Shown piece after piece: positions 8,756 to 18,044 of a stretch of 64,000 nt of DNA; position 1 is the first letter of the stretch, and each line of letters opens with the position of its first letter. The DNA is taken from contig NZ_LN623542.1 of the NCBI RefSeq assembly GCF_000826065.2, positions 156,715 through 220,714 of the forward strand, in the 5' to 3' direction. A program made the translations under genes and the position numbers. Source of the DNA: Tessaracoccus massiliensis (GTDB taxonomy: Bacteria > Actinomycetota > Actinomycetes > Propionibacteriales > Propionibacteriaceae). A model generated the notes under the pieces. That model was not told the origin of the DNA and made no database searches. It saw only the letters and a list, made by a program, of their open reading frames with translations.

Positions 8756-9717
8756 CAGATGCTCCTGATCCGCGGGTTGACGATGACGTAGAGCACGTCC
8801 ACGATTACGTTGATGACGATGAAGGCGATCGCGACGGTGATCGTCACGCCCTGCACGATGTTGATGTCGTTGCGGGTGATGCCCTGGAAGATGAGCTGCC
8901 CCATGCCCTGGATGTTGAAGATCATCTCGATGACGACGGCGCCACCCATGGCGTAGCCGACGCGGAGACCGAGCACGGTCAGTGGAGTGATGAGCGCGTT
9001 ACGCAACACGTTGCGGCTGATGACGACGCTCTTCGGGACGCCCGCACCGATTGCGGTGCGCACATAGTCGCGGTCGAGTTCCTCAACCATCGAGGTACGC
9101 ACGACGCGGGTCAGCGACCCCATGGTGGGTACGGCGATCGCGATCGCGGGCATGAAGATCATGTTGACGTAGCCGGCTGGATCCTGAGTGAACGGGATCC
9201 AGTTGACCACCGCCGGGAACCAGCCGAGGCCTCCGGAGATGTTGCTGAACGCCTGGATCATCAGCAGCGCCAGCCAGAACGACGGCGTCGCGAGAGCGGC
9301 GATCGAGATCAGGCGGATGACCTGGTCGGGCCAGCGCTCGCGGAACAGTGCGGCCAGCACGCCCATAATGACCGCCAACGTGACGCCGACGGCGAGGCCG
9401 ATGAAGGTCAGCTGGAGGGTCTTGGGGAAGTTCTGCGCCACCATCTGCGAGATGGGCACGCCGGTGAAGGAGCTACCGAGGTCGCCCTGGACGAGACCAC
9501 TGATGTAGCGGAAGAACCGCACATACGTGGGGTCGTTGAGCCCTTGAGCCTCGCGGTAGTTGTTCAGCGCCTGCGGAGTGGCGCTCTCGCCCAGCGCCAG
9601 ACGGGCGGGGTCTGCGGCGGAGAGAGACATCACGATGAAGACCAGCAGCGTGACGCCCAGCACCATGATCGGCAGCGCGATGATGCGCCGACCCAGCAGC
9701 CGGATCAGATTCGACAC
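8755..9717 (-). CDS. Sialate/oligopeptide-type ABC permease (DppB family)
   Basis: This 320-residue protein has six predicted membrane helices and the family features: N-terminal LIRLLGRRIIALPI, the DLGSS motif near residue 97, and the EAA loop near 205 (RTAIGAGVPKSVVI). Translation begins at GTG, nine bases after AAGGAG. It pairs with the fused DppC-DppD-like protein to form the membrane pore. It follows the substrate-binding protein gene across a gap with two strong hairpins. Confidence 0.88.
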   Translation of the reverse strand: MSNLIRLLGRRIIALPIMVLGVTLLVFIVMSLSAADPARLALGESATPQALNNYREAQGLNDPTYVRFFRYISGLVQGDLGSSFTGVPISQMVAQNFPKTLQLTFIGLAVGVTLAVIMGVLAALFRERWPDQVIRLISIAALATPSFWLALLMIQAFSNISGGLGWFPAVVNWIPFTQDPAGYVNMIFMPAIAIAVPTMGSLTRVVRTSMVEELDRDYVRTAIGAGVPKSVVISRNVLRNALITPLTVLGLRVGYAMGGAVVIEMIFNIQGMGQLIFQGITRNDINIVQGVTITVAIAFIVINVIVDVLYVIVNPRIRSI

Positions 9718-9781
9718 GTGTCGTCGCTCCTTGCGGGCGGGTCAAGCGCCCATAGGGTTGCGGTGAAAAAGATGGCTCCGC

Positions 9782-9867
9782 CCGGGGCCCCGAGCGTTCG
9801 GGGCCCCGGCAGAACCAAGGGGACCGCGAGGTGTGCGGTCTGTAGCCGGGCCCCTGGAGGGCCCGGC
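9782..9867 (-). terminator. Two intercistronic hairpins between binding protein and permease
   Basis: CCGGGGCCCCGA pairs with TCGGGGCCCCGG (9782-9809, 12-bp stem, 4-base loop), and GCCGGGCCC pairs with GGGCCCGGC (9845-9867, 9-bp stem, 5-base loop). Neither is followed by a long T run. In a transporter operon they would let the binding protein be made in excess by partial termination or by protecting the upstream message. Confidence 0.65.
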
Positions 9868-9881
9868 GCTTGGAACAGGTG

Positions 9882-11543
9882 TTACTTGGTGCTGCCGACG
9901 CCCACGAACGACAAGCCGGTCACCGCGATGGGCTGGAAGTCCTGCAGCGTCTCGGGATCCCACCCGGTCGGGGTCTTGCGGTGGAACAGCGGGTAGAGCG
10001 GCGCGTCTTCGGAGATGATGTCGAAGATCTCGTGCCAGGCGCCCATCTGGTCGTCACCGGTGGCACGGCTCGCGGTGTCGAGGAGCTCCTGGACGCGGTT
10101 GTAGGCGTCCGTGCCCTTCCAATGCATGCGCGAATCGGTCCACACGTCACCGGCGAACCACCAACGCAGCAGGAGGTCGGCGTCGTCACCGAAGACCGAC
10201 GGGTCACCCGGGGTCATGACGATGTCGAACGAGTTCGGGTCGCCGTCGATGGTGCCGTAGACGTCCGAAGACTGCTTCTCTTCGTAGGCCACGGTCAGGC
10301 CCGCGGCCTCCAGCGACTCCTTGACGATCGGGCGCACCGCAGAGAACCAGCCGTGGTCCGAGGACAGCAGGCGGACGCTGGTGAGGCCGGTCTCGGCGAG
10401 GAGTTCCTTAGCCTTGTCCATGTTGCCGGCGTACTGGACGGAGGCCTCCTTGAACGCGGCGTGGTCCTCGTGCACGAAGGCCTTGGCCGGGGCGGCGAGA
10501 TCCGACATGCCGACCTTGCAGATCTGGTCGTAGTCCAGGGCGTACAGGACGGCCTGGCGGTTGCGCACATCATCCATCGGGGCGGAGCCGCAGTTGAACA
10601 TCATGAACAGCAGACCGAAGCCCTGCTGGGCGGCGACCGACTTGGTCTCGGCCAGCTGCGCCAGGTTGGCCGCGGGCACGGAGTCGATGGCCTGGACGGA
10701 ATCCGAGCTCAGCGCGTTGGTGCGGGTGGAGTCATCGGGGATGATCTGCCATTCCATCTCGGCGGCGCGGGCCGGGTACTGGCCGGTGTAGTCGTCGAAG
10801 CGCTCGAACATGACCACCTGCGAGCTGGCACCGTTGTCGGTGAGCTTGTAGGGGCCGGTGCCGACGGGGTTCAGATCGTAGGCGGAGGCGTCAGCCTCAA
10901 CCAGGGCCTTGGGGACGATCTTGACGACGGCGAGGCGCTCGGGCACCAGCGAGAAGGGGTACTTGGTGTTGATGGTCACCGTCGTGTCGTCCTTGGCGAC
11001 GACCGAGTCGATGAACGGGATGAACGCGGCGTAAAGGGAGGCGTTGGCCTCGTCGAGCACGCGCTCGAAGGAGAACACGACGTCCTCGGGCGTCACCGGG
11101 GTGCCGTCGTGGAACACGGCGCCTTCGCGCAGGGCGACCTCCCACGTGGTGTCGTCAACCTGCGTGGGCATCTCGGCGCCCAGTGCGGGGAAGATCTCGC
11201 GGGTGGCGGGGTGCAGCTCGGTGAGGCCCTCCATGGTGTGCCAGTTCGCAGCCAGGGTGAGGGCGGCGGTGGTGGTCATGGGGTCATAGCCGTTGGTGCC
11301 CAGCTCGTACGAGATGGCGGCGGTGATCTTGCCGTCGGAGGCCTCGCCGCCGGCGGCGGGGGTGGTCGCGTCCGCAGTGGTCCCCGTGCCGGAGGGCGTG
11401 GTGGCGCCAATGGCCGGATCCGGCTGTGTCTCGGCCGGGCTGCAGGCAGCCATGGAGCCCGCGAGCGCGGCAGCCGCACCGAAGGAGCCTGCGAGCTTGA
11501 ACAGGTTACGGCGCGTGGTGGGTGCGCCCATGGGGTTCGTCAT
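9882..11543 (-). CDS. Sialate ABC transporter substrate-binding lipoprotein (SBP family 5)
   Basis: This 553-residue extracellular binding protein captures the substrate of the importer. Its N-terminus combines a twin-arginine motif (TRRNLFKLAG) with a lipobox ending LAGSMAAC, so it is probably exported folded and lipidated. The mature part matches the dipeptide/nickel SBP family (EGLTELHP; a DTTWEVALREGAVFHDGTPV stretch; ATYNRV-like end). The ATG at 11,543 follows AGGAGAG. It is the first gene of the nan operon and is divergent from a FadR-type regulator. Confidence 0.88.
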   Translation of the reverse strand: MTNPMGAPTTRRNLFKLAGSFGAAAALAGSMAACSPAETQPDPAIGATTPSGTGTTADATTPAAGGEASDGKITAAISYELGTNGYDPMTTTAALTLAANWHTMEGLTELHPATREIFPALGAEMPTQVDDTTWEVALREGAVFHDGTPVTPEDVVFSFERVLDEANASLYAAFIPFIDSVVAKDDTTVTINTKYPFSLVPERLAVVKIVPKALVEADASAYDLNPVGTGPYKLTDNGASSQVVMFERFDDYTGQYPARAAEMEWQIIPDDSTRTNALSSDSVQAIDSVPAANLAQLAETKSVAAQQGFGLLFMMFNCGSAPMDDVRNRQAVLYALDYDQICKVGMSDLAAPAKAFVHEDHAAFKEASVQYAGNMDKAKELLAETGLTSVRLLSSDHGWFSAVRPIVKESLEAAGLTVAYEEKQSSDVYGTIDGDPNSFDIVMTPGDPSVFGDDADLLLRWWFAGDVWTDSRMHWKGTDAYNRVQELLDTASRATGDDQMGAWHEIFDIISEDAPLYPLFHRKTPTGWDPETLQDFQPIAVTGLSFVGVGSTK

Positions 11544-11559
11544 GAAAACTCTCCTAGTT

Positions 11560-11603
11560 ATCGGACATCCGATGTCTGACGTGAAACAGTATTGCACGAT
11601 ACT
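11560..11603. promoter_or_regulatory. Overlapping palindromes between the nan operon and its regulator
   Basis: ATCGGACATCCGAT (11,560-11,573) and GACATCCGATGTC (11,564-11,576) are interleaved inverted repeats. AGTAT and ATACT form a third (11,588-11,603, 6-base spacer). They lie in the 115-bp divergent gap between the binding-protein gene and the FadR-type regulator, where a GntR-family operator would be expected. Confidence 0.5.
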
Positions 11604-11658
11604 CCCAGATAGACTCGTCGACGCTCAACATCTGTGTCCAAACCGTTAGGAAAGGTAG

Positions 11659-12384
11659 ATGGCGATCAACAGCCACGAACCCCAGCGCCTCCGCCAGACG
11701 ATCGAGGCGGTGAAGGAACACATCCTGCGCGAGAAGCTCAAGCCAGGCGACCCGATGCCCACCGAGGTGCAACTGATCGAGGCGCTGGGCGTATCGCGCT
11801 CCAATTTGCGCGAGGCGATCCGCACGCTCGTCACCCTTGACATCGTGGAGGTGCGGCACGGCACCGGCATGTTCGTGGGCCAGATGTCACTGCGCCCGCT
11901 CGTCGAAGGGCTGGCGTTCAAGGGTGTGGTGCTTCCGGGCGAGGATTTCGAGACGCTACGCCAGATCGTTGAGGTACGGATGGGCCTGGATCACTCGCTG
12001 GCGCCGGGCATCGTCGAGCGGATGAAGGACCAGGGCTCCCCCGAGTTGGGTGCGCTGTGTGACGAGATGACGCAGAAGAATGACGCCGGGGAGTCGTTTG
12101 GAGCGGAGGACCGGCTGTTCCACCTGAACCTGGCCGAGCTGCTGAGCAACGAGTTGTACGCCCAACTGGTGGCTGCATTCTGGGACGCGCACACGCTGAT
12201 CGCGCCCCGTCTGGGCATCCCCACGCCGCGCGACATGGCCGAGACGGTCCAGGCTCACCGCGCGATGCTCGACGCGGCTGTAGCCGGGGATCTGGAGGGC
12301 TACCGCAAGGCCGTGGACCAGCATTACGCGCCGTTGCTGCGCGTGCTGGATTCGTCGAAGAGGGCCGCCCAACCCGTCGGGTGA
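11659..12384 (+). CDS. FadR/GntR-family regulator, probably of the sialic acid operon
   Basis: This 241-residue repressor-type protein has an N-terminal winged helix (about residues 9-72, with PTEVQLIEALGVSRSNLREA as recognition region) and a C-terminal FCD ligand-binding domain (about 88-225, with the HLNLAEL and HRAMLDA metal-site histidines). The start follows GGAAAGG. It is transcribed away from the nan operon, and the gap carries palindromes. By analogy with NanR proteins of the same subfamily it probably senses a sialic acid pathway intermediate; this is inference from position. It converges with the fucosidase gene. Confidence 0.82.
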   Translation: MAINSHEPQRLRQTIEAVKEHILREKLKPGDPMPTEVQLIEALGVSRSNLREAIRTLVTLDIVEVRHGTGMFVGQMSLRPLVEGLAFKGVVLPGEDFETLRQIVEVRMGLDHSLAPGIVERMKDQGSPELGALCDEMTQKNDAGESFGAEDRLFHLNLAELLSNELYAQLVAAFWDAHTLIAPRLGIPTPRDMAETVQAHRAMLDAAVAGDLEGYRKAVDQHYAPLLRVLDSSKRAAQPVG

Positions 12385-12409
12385 CCCTCTTCGACGCCTT
12401 CCAGGGCTG

Positions 12410-13697
12410 TTAGCCGAGGCGCACCACCGCCGCGCCAGGGCGTTCAGGCGCGAGGGTCAGCGTGCCGTCAGTGAGAGCACCCCAGTCTGGGGTGAGCAGT
12501 TCGCCGTCGATCTCGACGGGGACGTCAGCGTCGATGAACGCCAGTGTCGAGCCATCCTCGGCGGTACCGAGCCGCACCCAGACGTCGTCGCCGAGATCCA
12601 GCGTGCGGGCCGACGGCGCCACCTGCAGGTACTGACCTGCCGGCCCCATCCACTTCCCCAGCGACGCGACGATCTCAGACTGCCACTCGGGCAGCCGGCC
12701 GTCGGCCATGGGGCCCACACCGAACAGGAGGCGGCCACCCCGCGTGACGACGTCGACCAGGTGGCGGATCGCTTCCGGCCCGGCCAGCGCGTGCGAGAGG
12801 TCCTCCTCCCGGTTGTAGGCGAAGGAGAGGCCGACGCCGCGGCAGTTCTCCCACATGGTGGCGTCCTCGTTGTCCAGCATGTGCTGGTATTCGCTGGTCA
12901 CGTAATCGGCGTGCGGCACCTGCCAGCGGTCGTTGACGACGCCGTCGGGGTTGGCCTCGTAGAACTCCTCGAAGACGGTGCCGATGCCGTAGTCCTTGAA
13001 GTTCTTGCCGGCGTCGGGCCATTCGATGTCGTTCCACAGCACGTCCGGCTGGTAGCGGCGCACCAGGTCACGCACGTGCTCGGCGGCGTACTCGGCGTAC
13101 TCCGCGTCGAGGGGCCGCAGCCCGTCCCAGGACCAGGTGTCGGCCTCACCGATGGGCGGGAACGGCCGCTCGTGCCAGTCCAGGCCGCCGGAATAGTAGG
13201 TGCCGAACTTGACGCCGTGCTCGCGGGCAGGCATCGGCGTAGGCGCCGACGAGATCCTGCTTCGGGCCGCGCGCCACCGTGTTGCGCTCGGTACCGGGCG
13301 CATCCCAGAGGCAGACGCCGTCGTGGTGCTTGGTGGTGAGCACCGGGTAGTCCGCACCGGCTGCGGCGAGTTCGCCGACGAGGGCGGAGGCGTCGAACTT
13401 CTCGGCCTTCCACTCGTCGATGAAGTCGTCATAGGGCCGGCCGCCATAGACATCCTGCTGGTGCTGCCACGCCTGGCTCCCCTCCAGCCGGATGGTGTTG
13501 TAGTACCACTCCGAGTAGGGGTTGTGGGTGTACCACTCGGTAGCGGATTCGACGGTGCCGAGCTCCGCCGTCGGCTCGGCCCAGGCAGGTACCGAGTACG
13601 GCCCCCAGAGGATGAAGAAGCCGAGCTTCGCCTGCCGGAACCACTCCGGCACCTCACGTGCATTGAGCGCCTCCCAGCGCTGTTGGTCAACGGCCAC
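12410..13697 (-). pseudogene. Alpha-L-fucosidase (GH29) with a frameshift
   Basis: The gene starts at a GTG (13,697) after GGAGG and encodes the GH29 N-terminal half up to DLVGAYADA; one extra base near 13,226-13,232 then shifts the frame, and REHGVKFGTYYSGGLDWHE continues in another frame to 12,410. Restored, it is about 429 residues, with the TTKHHDGVCLWD substrate-binding segment and the nucleophile in LWNDIEWPDAGKNF. It has no signal peptide, so it would act on imported fucosides. As it stands the product is cut near residue 160. It is last in an operon with a MalFG-type transporter, of which two other genes are also damaged. Confidence 0.85.
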
Positions 13698-14744
13698 CGA
13701 AACCTCCGATATTCATGCCCCGAGACAGCTGGCGCTGCATCAGGATGACGATGATCAGGCTGAACGCCACGGCCACGGAACAGGCCGCCATCAGCGGGCC
13801 CCAATCCGTGCCGCGCTCGCCTGAGAACATGGACAGACCCAGCTGCAGCGGCGCCTTCGCCGGGTCGGTGATGATGATCAGCGGCCACAGGAACGCGTTC
13901 CAGTAGTCGATGAACGCGAACGCTGCCACGATGGCGATGGGGCCACGTAGGAGCGGCACGATCACGTGCACCAGCAGCTTGAACTGGTTGGCGCCGTCGA
14001 TGCGGGCGGCCTCTTCGTAATCCGGCGGCAGCTACAGCAGGAACTGGCGCAGCAGGAACGTGCCGAACGCGCCGAACGCGAAGGGCAGGATCACCATCGA
14101 GTACGTGTTGACCGCGTTCAGCTCGTTGGCGCCGATGAACAGCGGGATGACCAGCACCTCGATGGGCAGCATCAGCGTGGCGATGAACACGGCGCACACC
14201 GGCCACCAACGTGTGCTGGCGGAGGCGACGCGCGACGTCGACCACCCCCTCATCGTGGTGACGTTCTGGCCGCACCCCGAGGACAGCTCAGCGGCGTTGG
14301 CCGCGGCCACATCGGTGGCGCCGGTCTTGATGACGGCGTCGAGGATCTGATCGGCCAGCTCGATCGCAGCTTCTGACGGCCGGGGAACTCGAGGCGGGCG
14401 AAGGCGTAGGCGCTGAGCACCGAGACCGTCACCGCGATGAGTGCACCCATGCCGGCGATGAAGAACGTGTTGAGCAGGATCCGGGCGAACGGGATGGCGG
14501 TGAAGACGTCGGCGTAGTTGCTCCAGCGCACCTCGGAGCCCACCAGATCCGCGCCGCCCAGCAGCACTTCCTGGCTGGGCTTGAGCGAGTTGATGAACAT
14601 CCACAGGAACGGGATGAAGAACACGAACCCGAACAGGGCGAGCAGGATCTTGCTGATGATCTTACCGGGCCGCACGCGCTTGGCGCTGGCCTTGGCCTGG
14701 GGATCCACATAGTTGGAATCCAGTGTGGTTGCGGTGTCAGGCAT
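13687..14744 (-). pseudogene. Sugar ABC permease (MalG type), disrupted
   Basis: The N-terminus is intact (MPDTATTLDSNYVDP, first helix IILLALFGFVFFIPFLW-like, helices to SAYAFARLEFPGRQK). About 176 bp of unrelated sequence (roughly 14,191-14,366) then separates it from the continuation VFIATLMLPIEVLVIPLF and shifts the frame. A TAG at 14,034-14,036 sits where the family has a Gln (FLLRQFLLQLP). The C-terminal part with the EAA loop (EEAARIDGANQ) and last helices follows to 13,687. A functional permease is unlikely. It overlaps the intact MalF-type gene by eight bases and the fucosidase start by eleven. Confidence 0.85.
14191..14366 (-). other. About 176-bp insertion inside the malG-type gene
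   Basis: This stretch is absent from the MalG family pattern that flanks it. On the minus strand it reads AIELADQILDAVIKTGATDV and beyond, without stops and with strong third-position GC, and runs in frame into the following permease segment; the plus strand is also open. It looks like a piece of another gene rather than an IS end, and no terminal repeats are visible. Its source is not recognised. Confidence 0.55.
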
Positions 14745-15675
14745 CGTAGCTCACCCACTTCTTCTGGCCGATGAATTGCAGGGCGGTGAAGATCATGATG
14801 ATCACGAACAGGACCCACGCCATCGACGACGCGAACCCCAGCCGGTCATAGGAGAAACCGGCCCGGTAGAGGTACAGCACGATGGTGTTGGTAGAGTCGC
14901 CCGGACCTCCCCTGGTCAGCATGTACGGCTGCGTGAACACCTTGAAGCCGCCGATGACCGTCATGATAGACGCAAAGAACAGCGACGGCGACAGCATGGG
15001 GACCGTGACCCGCCAGAAGCGGCTCCACGCGGTGGTGCCTTCGATCTTGGCGGCCTCCATCACCGACGGGTTGATGTTGTTGAGGCCGGCGGCGAGCACG
15101 ACGATGTTGTAGCCGATGCCCTGCCACAGCGACATCATGATCAGCGAGATGAGCGCCCAGCTGCCGTCGCCCAGCCAGGACGGGCCCTGGATGCCGACGC
15201 CTGCGAGCAGGGTGTTGACCAGGCCGTTGTCCTGCAGCATGAGCCGCCAGATGAGGGCGTTGGCCACCATCGGGGTCACGACGGGGATGAAGAACAGGAT
15301 GCGGAAGAAGCCGCCCCACTCTGGCAGCGAGTGCAACCACACCGCGATGGCGGTGCAGATGATCAGGTTCGCGACGGTGTAGCCGATCGCGAAGATCGCC
15401 GTGTTGCGCAGCACCGTGAAGAACACGGGATCCGCGCCTGAAAGCAACTGGACATAGTTCTGGACGCCGACGAACTCGCGCTCGCCGTACAGAGGCCAGT
15501 TGTAGAGGCTGATCACCAGCGAGGCGATCAGCGGCACGACGATGAAGATGAAGAAGCCCGCCATCCCGGGGGTGAGGTGGAGCAGGGCCAACAGGCGCTG
15601 GTTGTAGCCAGGCTTGCCGGTCCTCTGCACCTTCACCTTCGGGCGGGCCTCAAGCCTGGAGGCCGTGGTGGACAT
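14737..15675 (-). CDS. Sugar ABC permease (MalF/UgpA type)
   Basis: This 312-residue protein has six predicted membrane helices after a basic N-terminal tail. The family's EAA loop is visible near residue 210 (MEAAKIEGTTAWSRFWRVTVP), and the LTRGGPGDST segment near 260 is typical of carbohydrate uptake permeases. It is the only undamaged gene of the fucoside operon. It starts two bases after the binding-protein stop and overlaps the MalG-type gene by eight bases. Transport of a fucosylated oligosaccharide is inferred from the fucosidase next door. Confidence 0.87.
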   Translation of the reverse strand: MSTTASRLEARPKVKVQRTGKPGYNQRLLALLHLTPGMAGFFIFIVVPLIASLVISLYNWPLYGEREFVGVQNYVQLLSGADPVFFTVLRNTAIFAIGYTVANLIICTAIAVWLHSLPEWGGFFRILFFIPVVTPMVANALIWRLMLQDNGLVNTLLAGVGIQGPSWLGDGSWALISLIMMSLWQGIGYNIVVLAAGLNNINPSVMEAAKIEGTTAWSRFWRVTVPMLSPSLFFASIMTVIGGFKVFTQPYMLTRGGPGDSTNTIVLYLYRAGFSYDRLGFASSMAWVLFVIIMIFTALQFIGQKKWVSYDA

Positions 15676-15677
15676 GA

Positions 15678-16909
15678 TCAGCCGACGCTCTGCTCGATCT
15701 GGGACATGATCTCTTCAGCGGTCTTGCTGCCGCGGAAGCCGTCCGAGGAGTACTGCGAGAACTGGGTGACAACCTGGTTCCACTGGGGCGTGGTGACCAG
15801 CGCCTGGCCGGATTCGAGGAGTGCCTCGACAACCTCGACATCTGCTGCGGGCTTGCCCTCGGACCAGCCCTCGAGCGCGGAGGCGATCGACGGCACGGTG
15901 CCGCGGTGCTGGCCGACGTAGGCCACCACCTCAGGCGTGGTCATCTTCATGATGTTCTCGAAGGCGGCGGCCTTGTCCGGGAATCGGCAACGCCGAAGCC
16001 CGAGCCTTGGATCATGCCGTTGGGCGAGCCGTCGTCGGAGGGCGGCGAGGCGATGCCCACCTCGGAATCAGAGCCCTCCTGGTAGGTGGAGTAGAACCAG
16101 GGGCCGTCGATGTGCATCGCGATGTTGCCGGCCATGAAGCCCTGGCGACCGACCTCATCGGTGTCGCCCGGGTTCGGGGCCGTGGCCACCTGCTCCTTGG
16201 CCACCAGGTCCATCGTCCACTGGAAGTCCTCGACGAGCGCCGGATCGGTGAGCGTGAGCTCGCCGTCCTGGCTGGGGGTGATGCCGTTGGCGAAGCTGAG
16301 CGGCAGGAACGGGTAGCTGATGTCGGCCGAGATGCCGAAGCCCATCTTCCCGTCCTTGGTCAGCGCCTTGGCGTCGGAGAGGAACTGCTCGCGGGAGTAG
16401 CCGGCGCCGGGCGGCGTGAGGCCGCCCTCTTCGAACATGGCCTTGTTGAAGAACAGGAGCATGGGCTCCGCGTCGTAGGGGATGGCGCGGACGCTGCCGT
16501 CGACGGTGAGGCCCTGCATCATGGCCTCGTTGTACTGGCCGAGATCGAGGCCGGCGTCAGCCGCCAACTCGTCGAGCGGAGCCAGCAGGCTGCCGAGTTC
16601 CTGGGCGCGCGCGGCCTGCGTCGTGATGATGCAGGGGGCGTCCGAGGCGGACATGCGGGTCTTGACCAGAGTCCAGTACTCCTGGAACGAGGGGCCGTCC
16701 AGGGTGAGGTTGAACTCGGGCTCGGTCTCCTGCACACCGGCGATGAACGTCTCCCACTGCTCACGGTCAGACTGGTTCGACACCCAGGTGTACATCTGGT
16801 TGGGGCGGTCTCCCGCGTCCCCTCCGTTGCCGGAGTCTCCGCCGCAGGCGGCGAGACCCAGGGCCAGCGTTGCGCTGGCCGCGATGGCGGTGGCTCGACG
16901 AATGTTCAT
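15678..16909 (-). pseudogene. Sugar ABC substrate-binding lipoprotein, frameshifted near the C-terminus
   Basis: The start at 16,909 follows AGGAGAAGGG and gives a lipoprotein signal ending GLAAC and a MalE-like solute-binding domain. One base is missing near 15,978-15,985: the frame ends in GVADSRTRPPP, while PDKAAAFENIMKMTTPEVVA continues in the next frame to 15,678. Restored it is about 410 residues, a normal length. The truncated form would lose about 100 residues of the second lobe. It would be the first gene of the fucoside operon. Confidence 0.82.
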
Positions 16910-17048
16910 GGTGGTACGCCCTTCTCCTGTGAATGCGTTGGCAGAGACCCGGGTCAGGAATCGGCGGCGACCCCTGTGCCTCTGAACACACAATGCACGC
17001 GTCGAAAAATCCTTCGTCAAGACATTTGTCCGGAAAACGTGATCATTC

Positions 17049-17062
17049 TGCTAGCGCTAACA
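17049..17062. promoter_or_regulatory. LacI-family operator upstream of the fucoside operon
   Basis: TGCTAGCGCTAACA fits the LacI/GalR consensus (TGnnAnCGnTnnCA) and lies about 140 bases upstream of the binding-protein start. A degenerate inverted repeat continues downstream (AACACCT with AGGTGTT). No LacI-family gene is present nearby. Confidence 0.5.
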
Positions 17063-17183
17063 CCTCATTGGGCAGGTGTTTAGCGTAGTCAGGCCGTGAA
17101 ACACCGTGTCGCCATGTGCAAACAAACTTTTTCCAAGTCATCTCCCAGCGTGGCCAAAGTTCAGGTCTCCCAGCCGCGTCCTC

Positions 17184-17189
17184 TAGGGT
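17184..17189 (+). promoter_or_regulatory. -10 box of a probable leaderless transcript
   Basis: TAGGGT ends seven bases before the ATG at 17,197, which has no Shine-Dalgarno sequence. Transcription would start at or next to the A of the start codon. Confidence 0.45.
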
Positions 17190-17196
17190 TCGCAGC

Positions 17197-17940
17197 ATGA
17201 TCGAACTGACCGCGCTGGGATGGGCCGCCCTCACCGCCGCCGCCCTGCTGATCGGGGTGGCGAAGACGGCCCTGCCTGGCGCGGCCACCATTTCGGTGGC
17301 GGTCTTCGCCGCGGTTCTGCCGGCGCGCGAATCAACGGCTGCGTTGCTGATCCTGCTGATCGTCGGAGACCTGGTGGCCGTCTGGATCTACCGGCGCCAG
17401 GTGGACGTCCCTGCCCTGCTGAGGCTCATTCCCAGCGTTGTGGTGGGCCTCATCCTGGGCGCACTCTTCCTGGCCTACAGCGACGATGTGGTGATGCGCC
17501 GCTCCATTGGCGTCATCCTGCTGACGCTTACCGCCCTGACGCTCTACCTCATGAAGAAGGGCACACTGAGCAGTGACAACGCCCTGGCCAATCCCAGGAT
17601 CCGCGGCGGCTACGGCGTGCTGGGCGGCTTCACGAGCATGGCGGCCAACGCGGGCGGCCCGGTGATGACCCTCTACTTCGTGGCCGCCCGCTTCGACATG
17701 ATGCGCTTCATCGCCACGCAGGCGTGGTTCTTCTTCGTGATCAACGTGGTGAAGGTGCCGTTCTCCATCGGGCTGGGGCTGCTGAAGCCCGAGGTGCTGC
17801 CCGCGTTGGCGATCCTGACCCCCGTGGTGCTCATCGGCGCGTTCGCAGGCCGACGGTGGGTCAGGCGCTTCGATCAGCGCACGTTCACCCGCGTGGTGAT
17901 CGTGCTGACGGTGATCTCGTCGTTGTACCTGCTGCGCTGA
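17197..17940 (+). CDS. TauE/SafE-family membrane exporter
   Basis: This 247-residue protein consists of about eight hydrophobic segments with the family's two half-repeats, including GVAKTALPGAATISVAV near residue 15 and GGFTSMAANAGGPVMTLYF near 148. The family moves sulfite, sulfoacetate or related organic anions across the membrane; the substrate cannot be read from sequence. The start was placed at MIELTALG rather than 81 bases upstream because of the -10 box and the hydrophobic N-terminus. It is a single-gene unit, converging on iolA across a hairpin. Confidence 0.82.
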   Translation: MIELTALGWAALTAAALLIGVAKTALPGAATISVAVFAAVLPARESTAALLILLIVGDLVAVWIYRRQVDVPALLRLIPSVVVGLILGALFLAYSDDVVMRRSIGVILLTLTALTLYLMKKGTLSSDNALANPRIRGGYGVLGGFTSMAANAGGPVMTLYFVAARFDMMRFIATQAWFFFVINVVKVPFSIGLGLLKPEVLPALAILTPVVLIGAFAGRRWVRRFDQRTFTRVVIVLTVISSLYLLR

Positions 17941-17972
17941 ATCACCCCTGACGCCCAAGACCGAAGAATATT

Positions 17973-18029
17973 GATGCATAAACGGGGGTCAGATGTGGAC
18001 GCTCCACACCTGACCCCCGAATCTGCATC
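17973..18029. terminator. Bidirectional nested-hairpin terminator
   Basis: The inner stem pairs CGGGGGTCAGATGTGGA with TCCACACCTGACCCCCG (one mismatch, 3-base loop) and the outer stem pairs GATGCA with TGCATC; CTATTTTT follows. It separates converging stop codons at 17,940 and 18,045 and resembles the hairpin at 2064-2130. Confidence 0.8.
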
Positions 18030-18044
18030 GCTATTTTTGCGAAC

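Noticed and set aside
14034..14036. General recoding of TAG in this organism
   Set aside because: Several well-defined genes end in TAG (the TIM-barrel gene at 20,683, the permease at 53,185, the DUF2207 gene at 51,887), so it works as a stop. Mutation is the simpler explanation.
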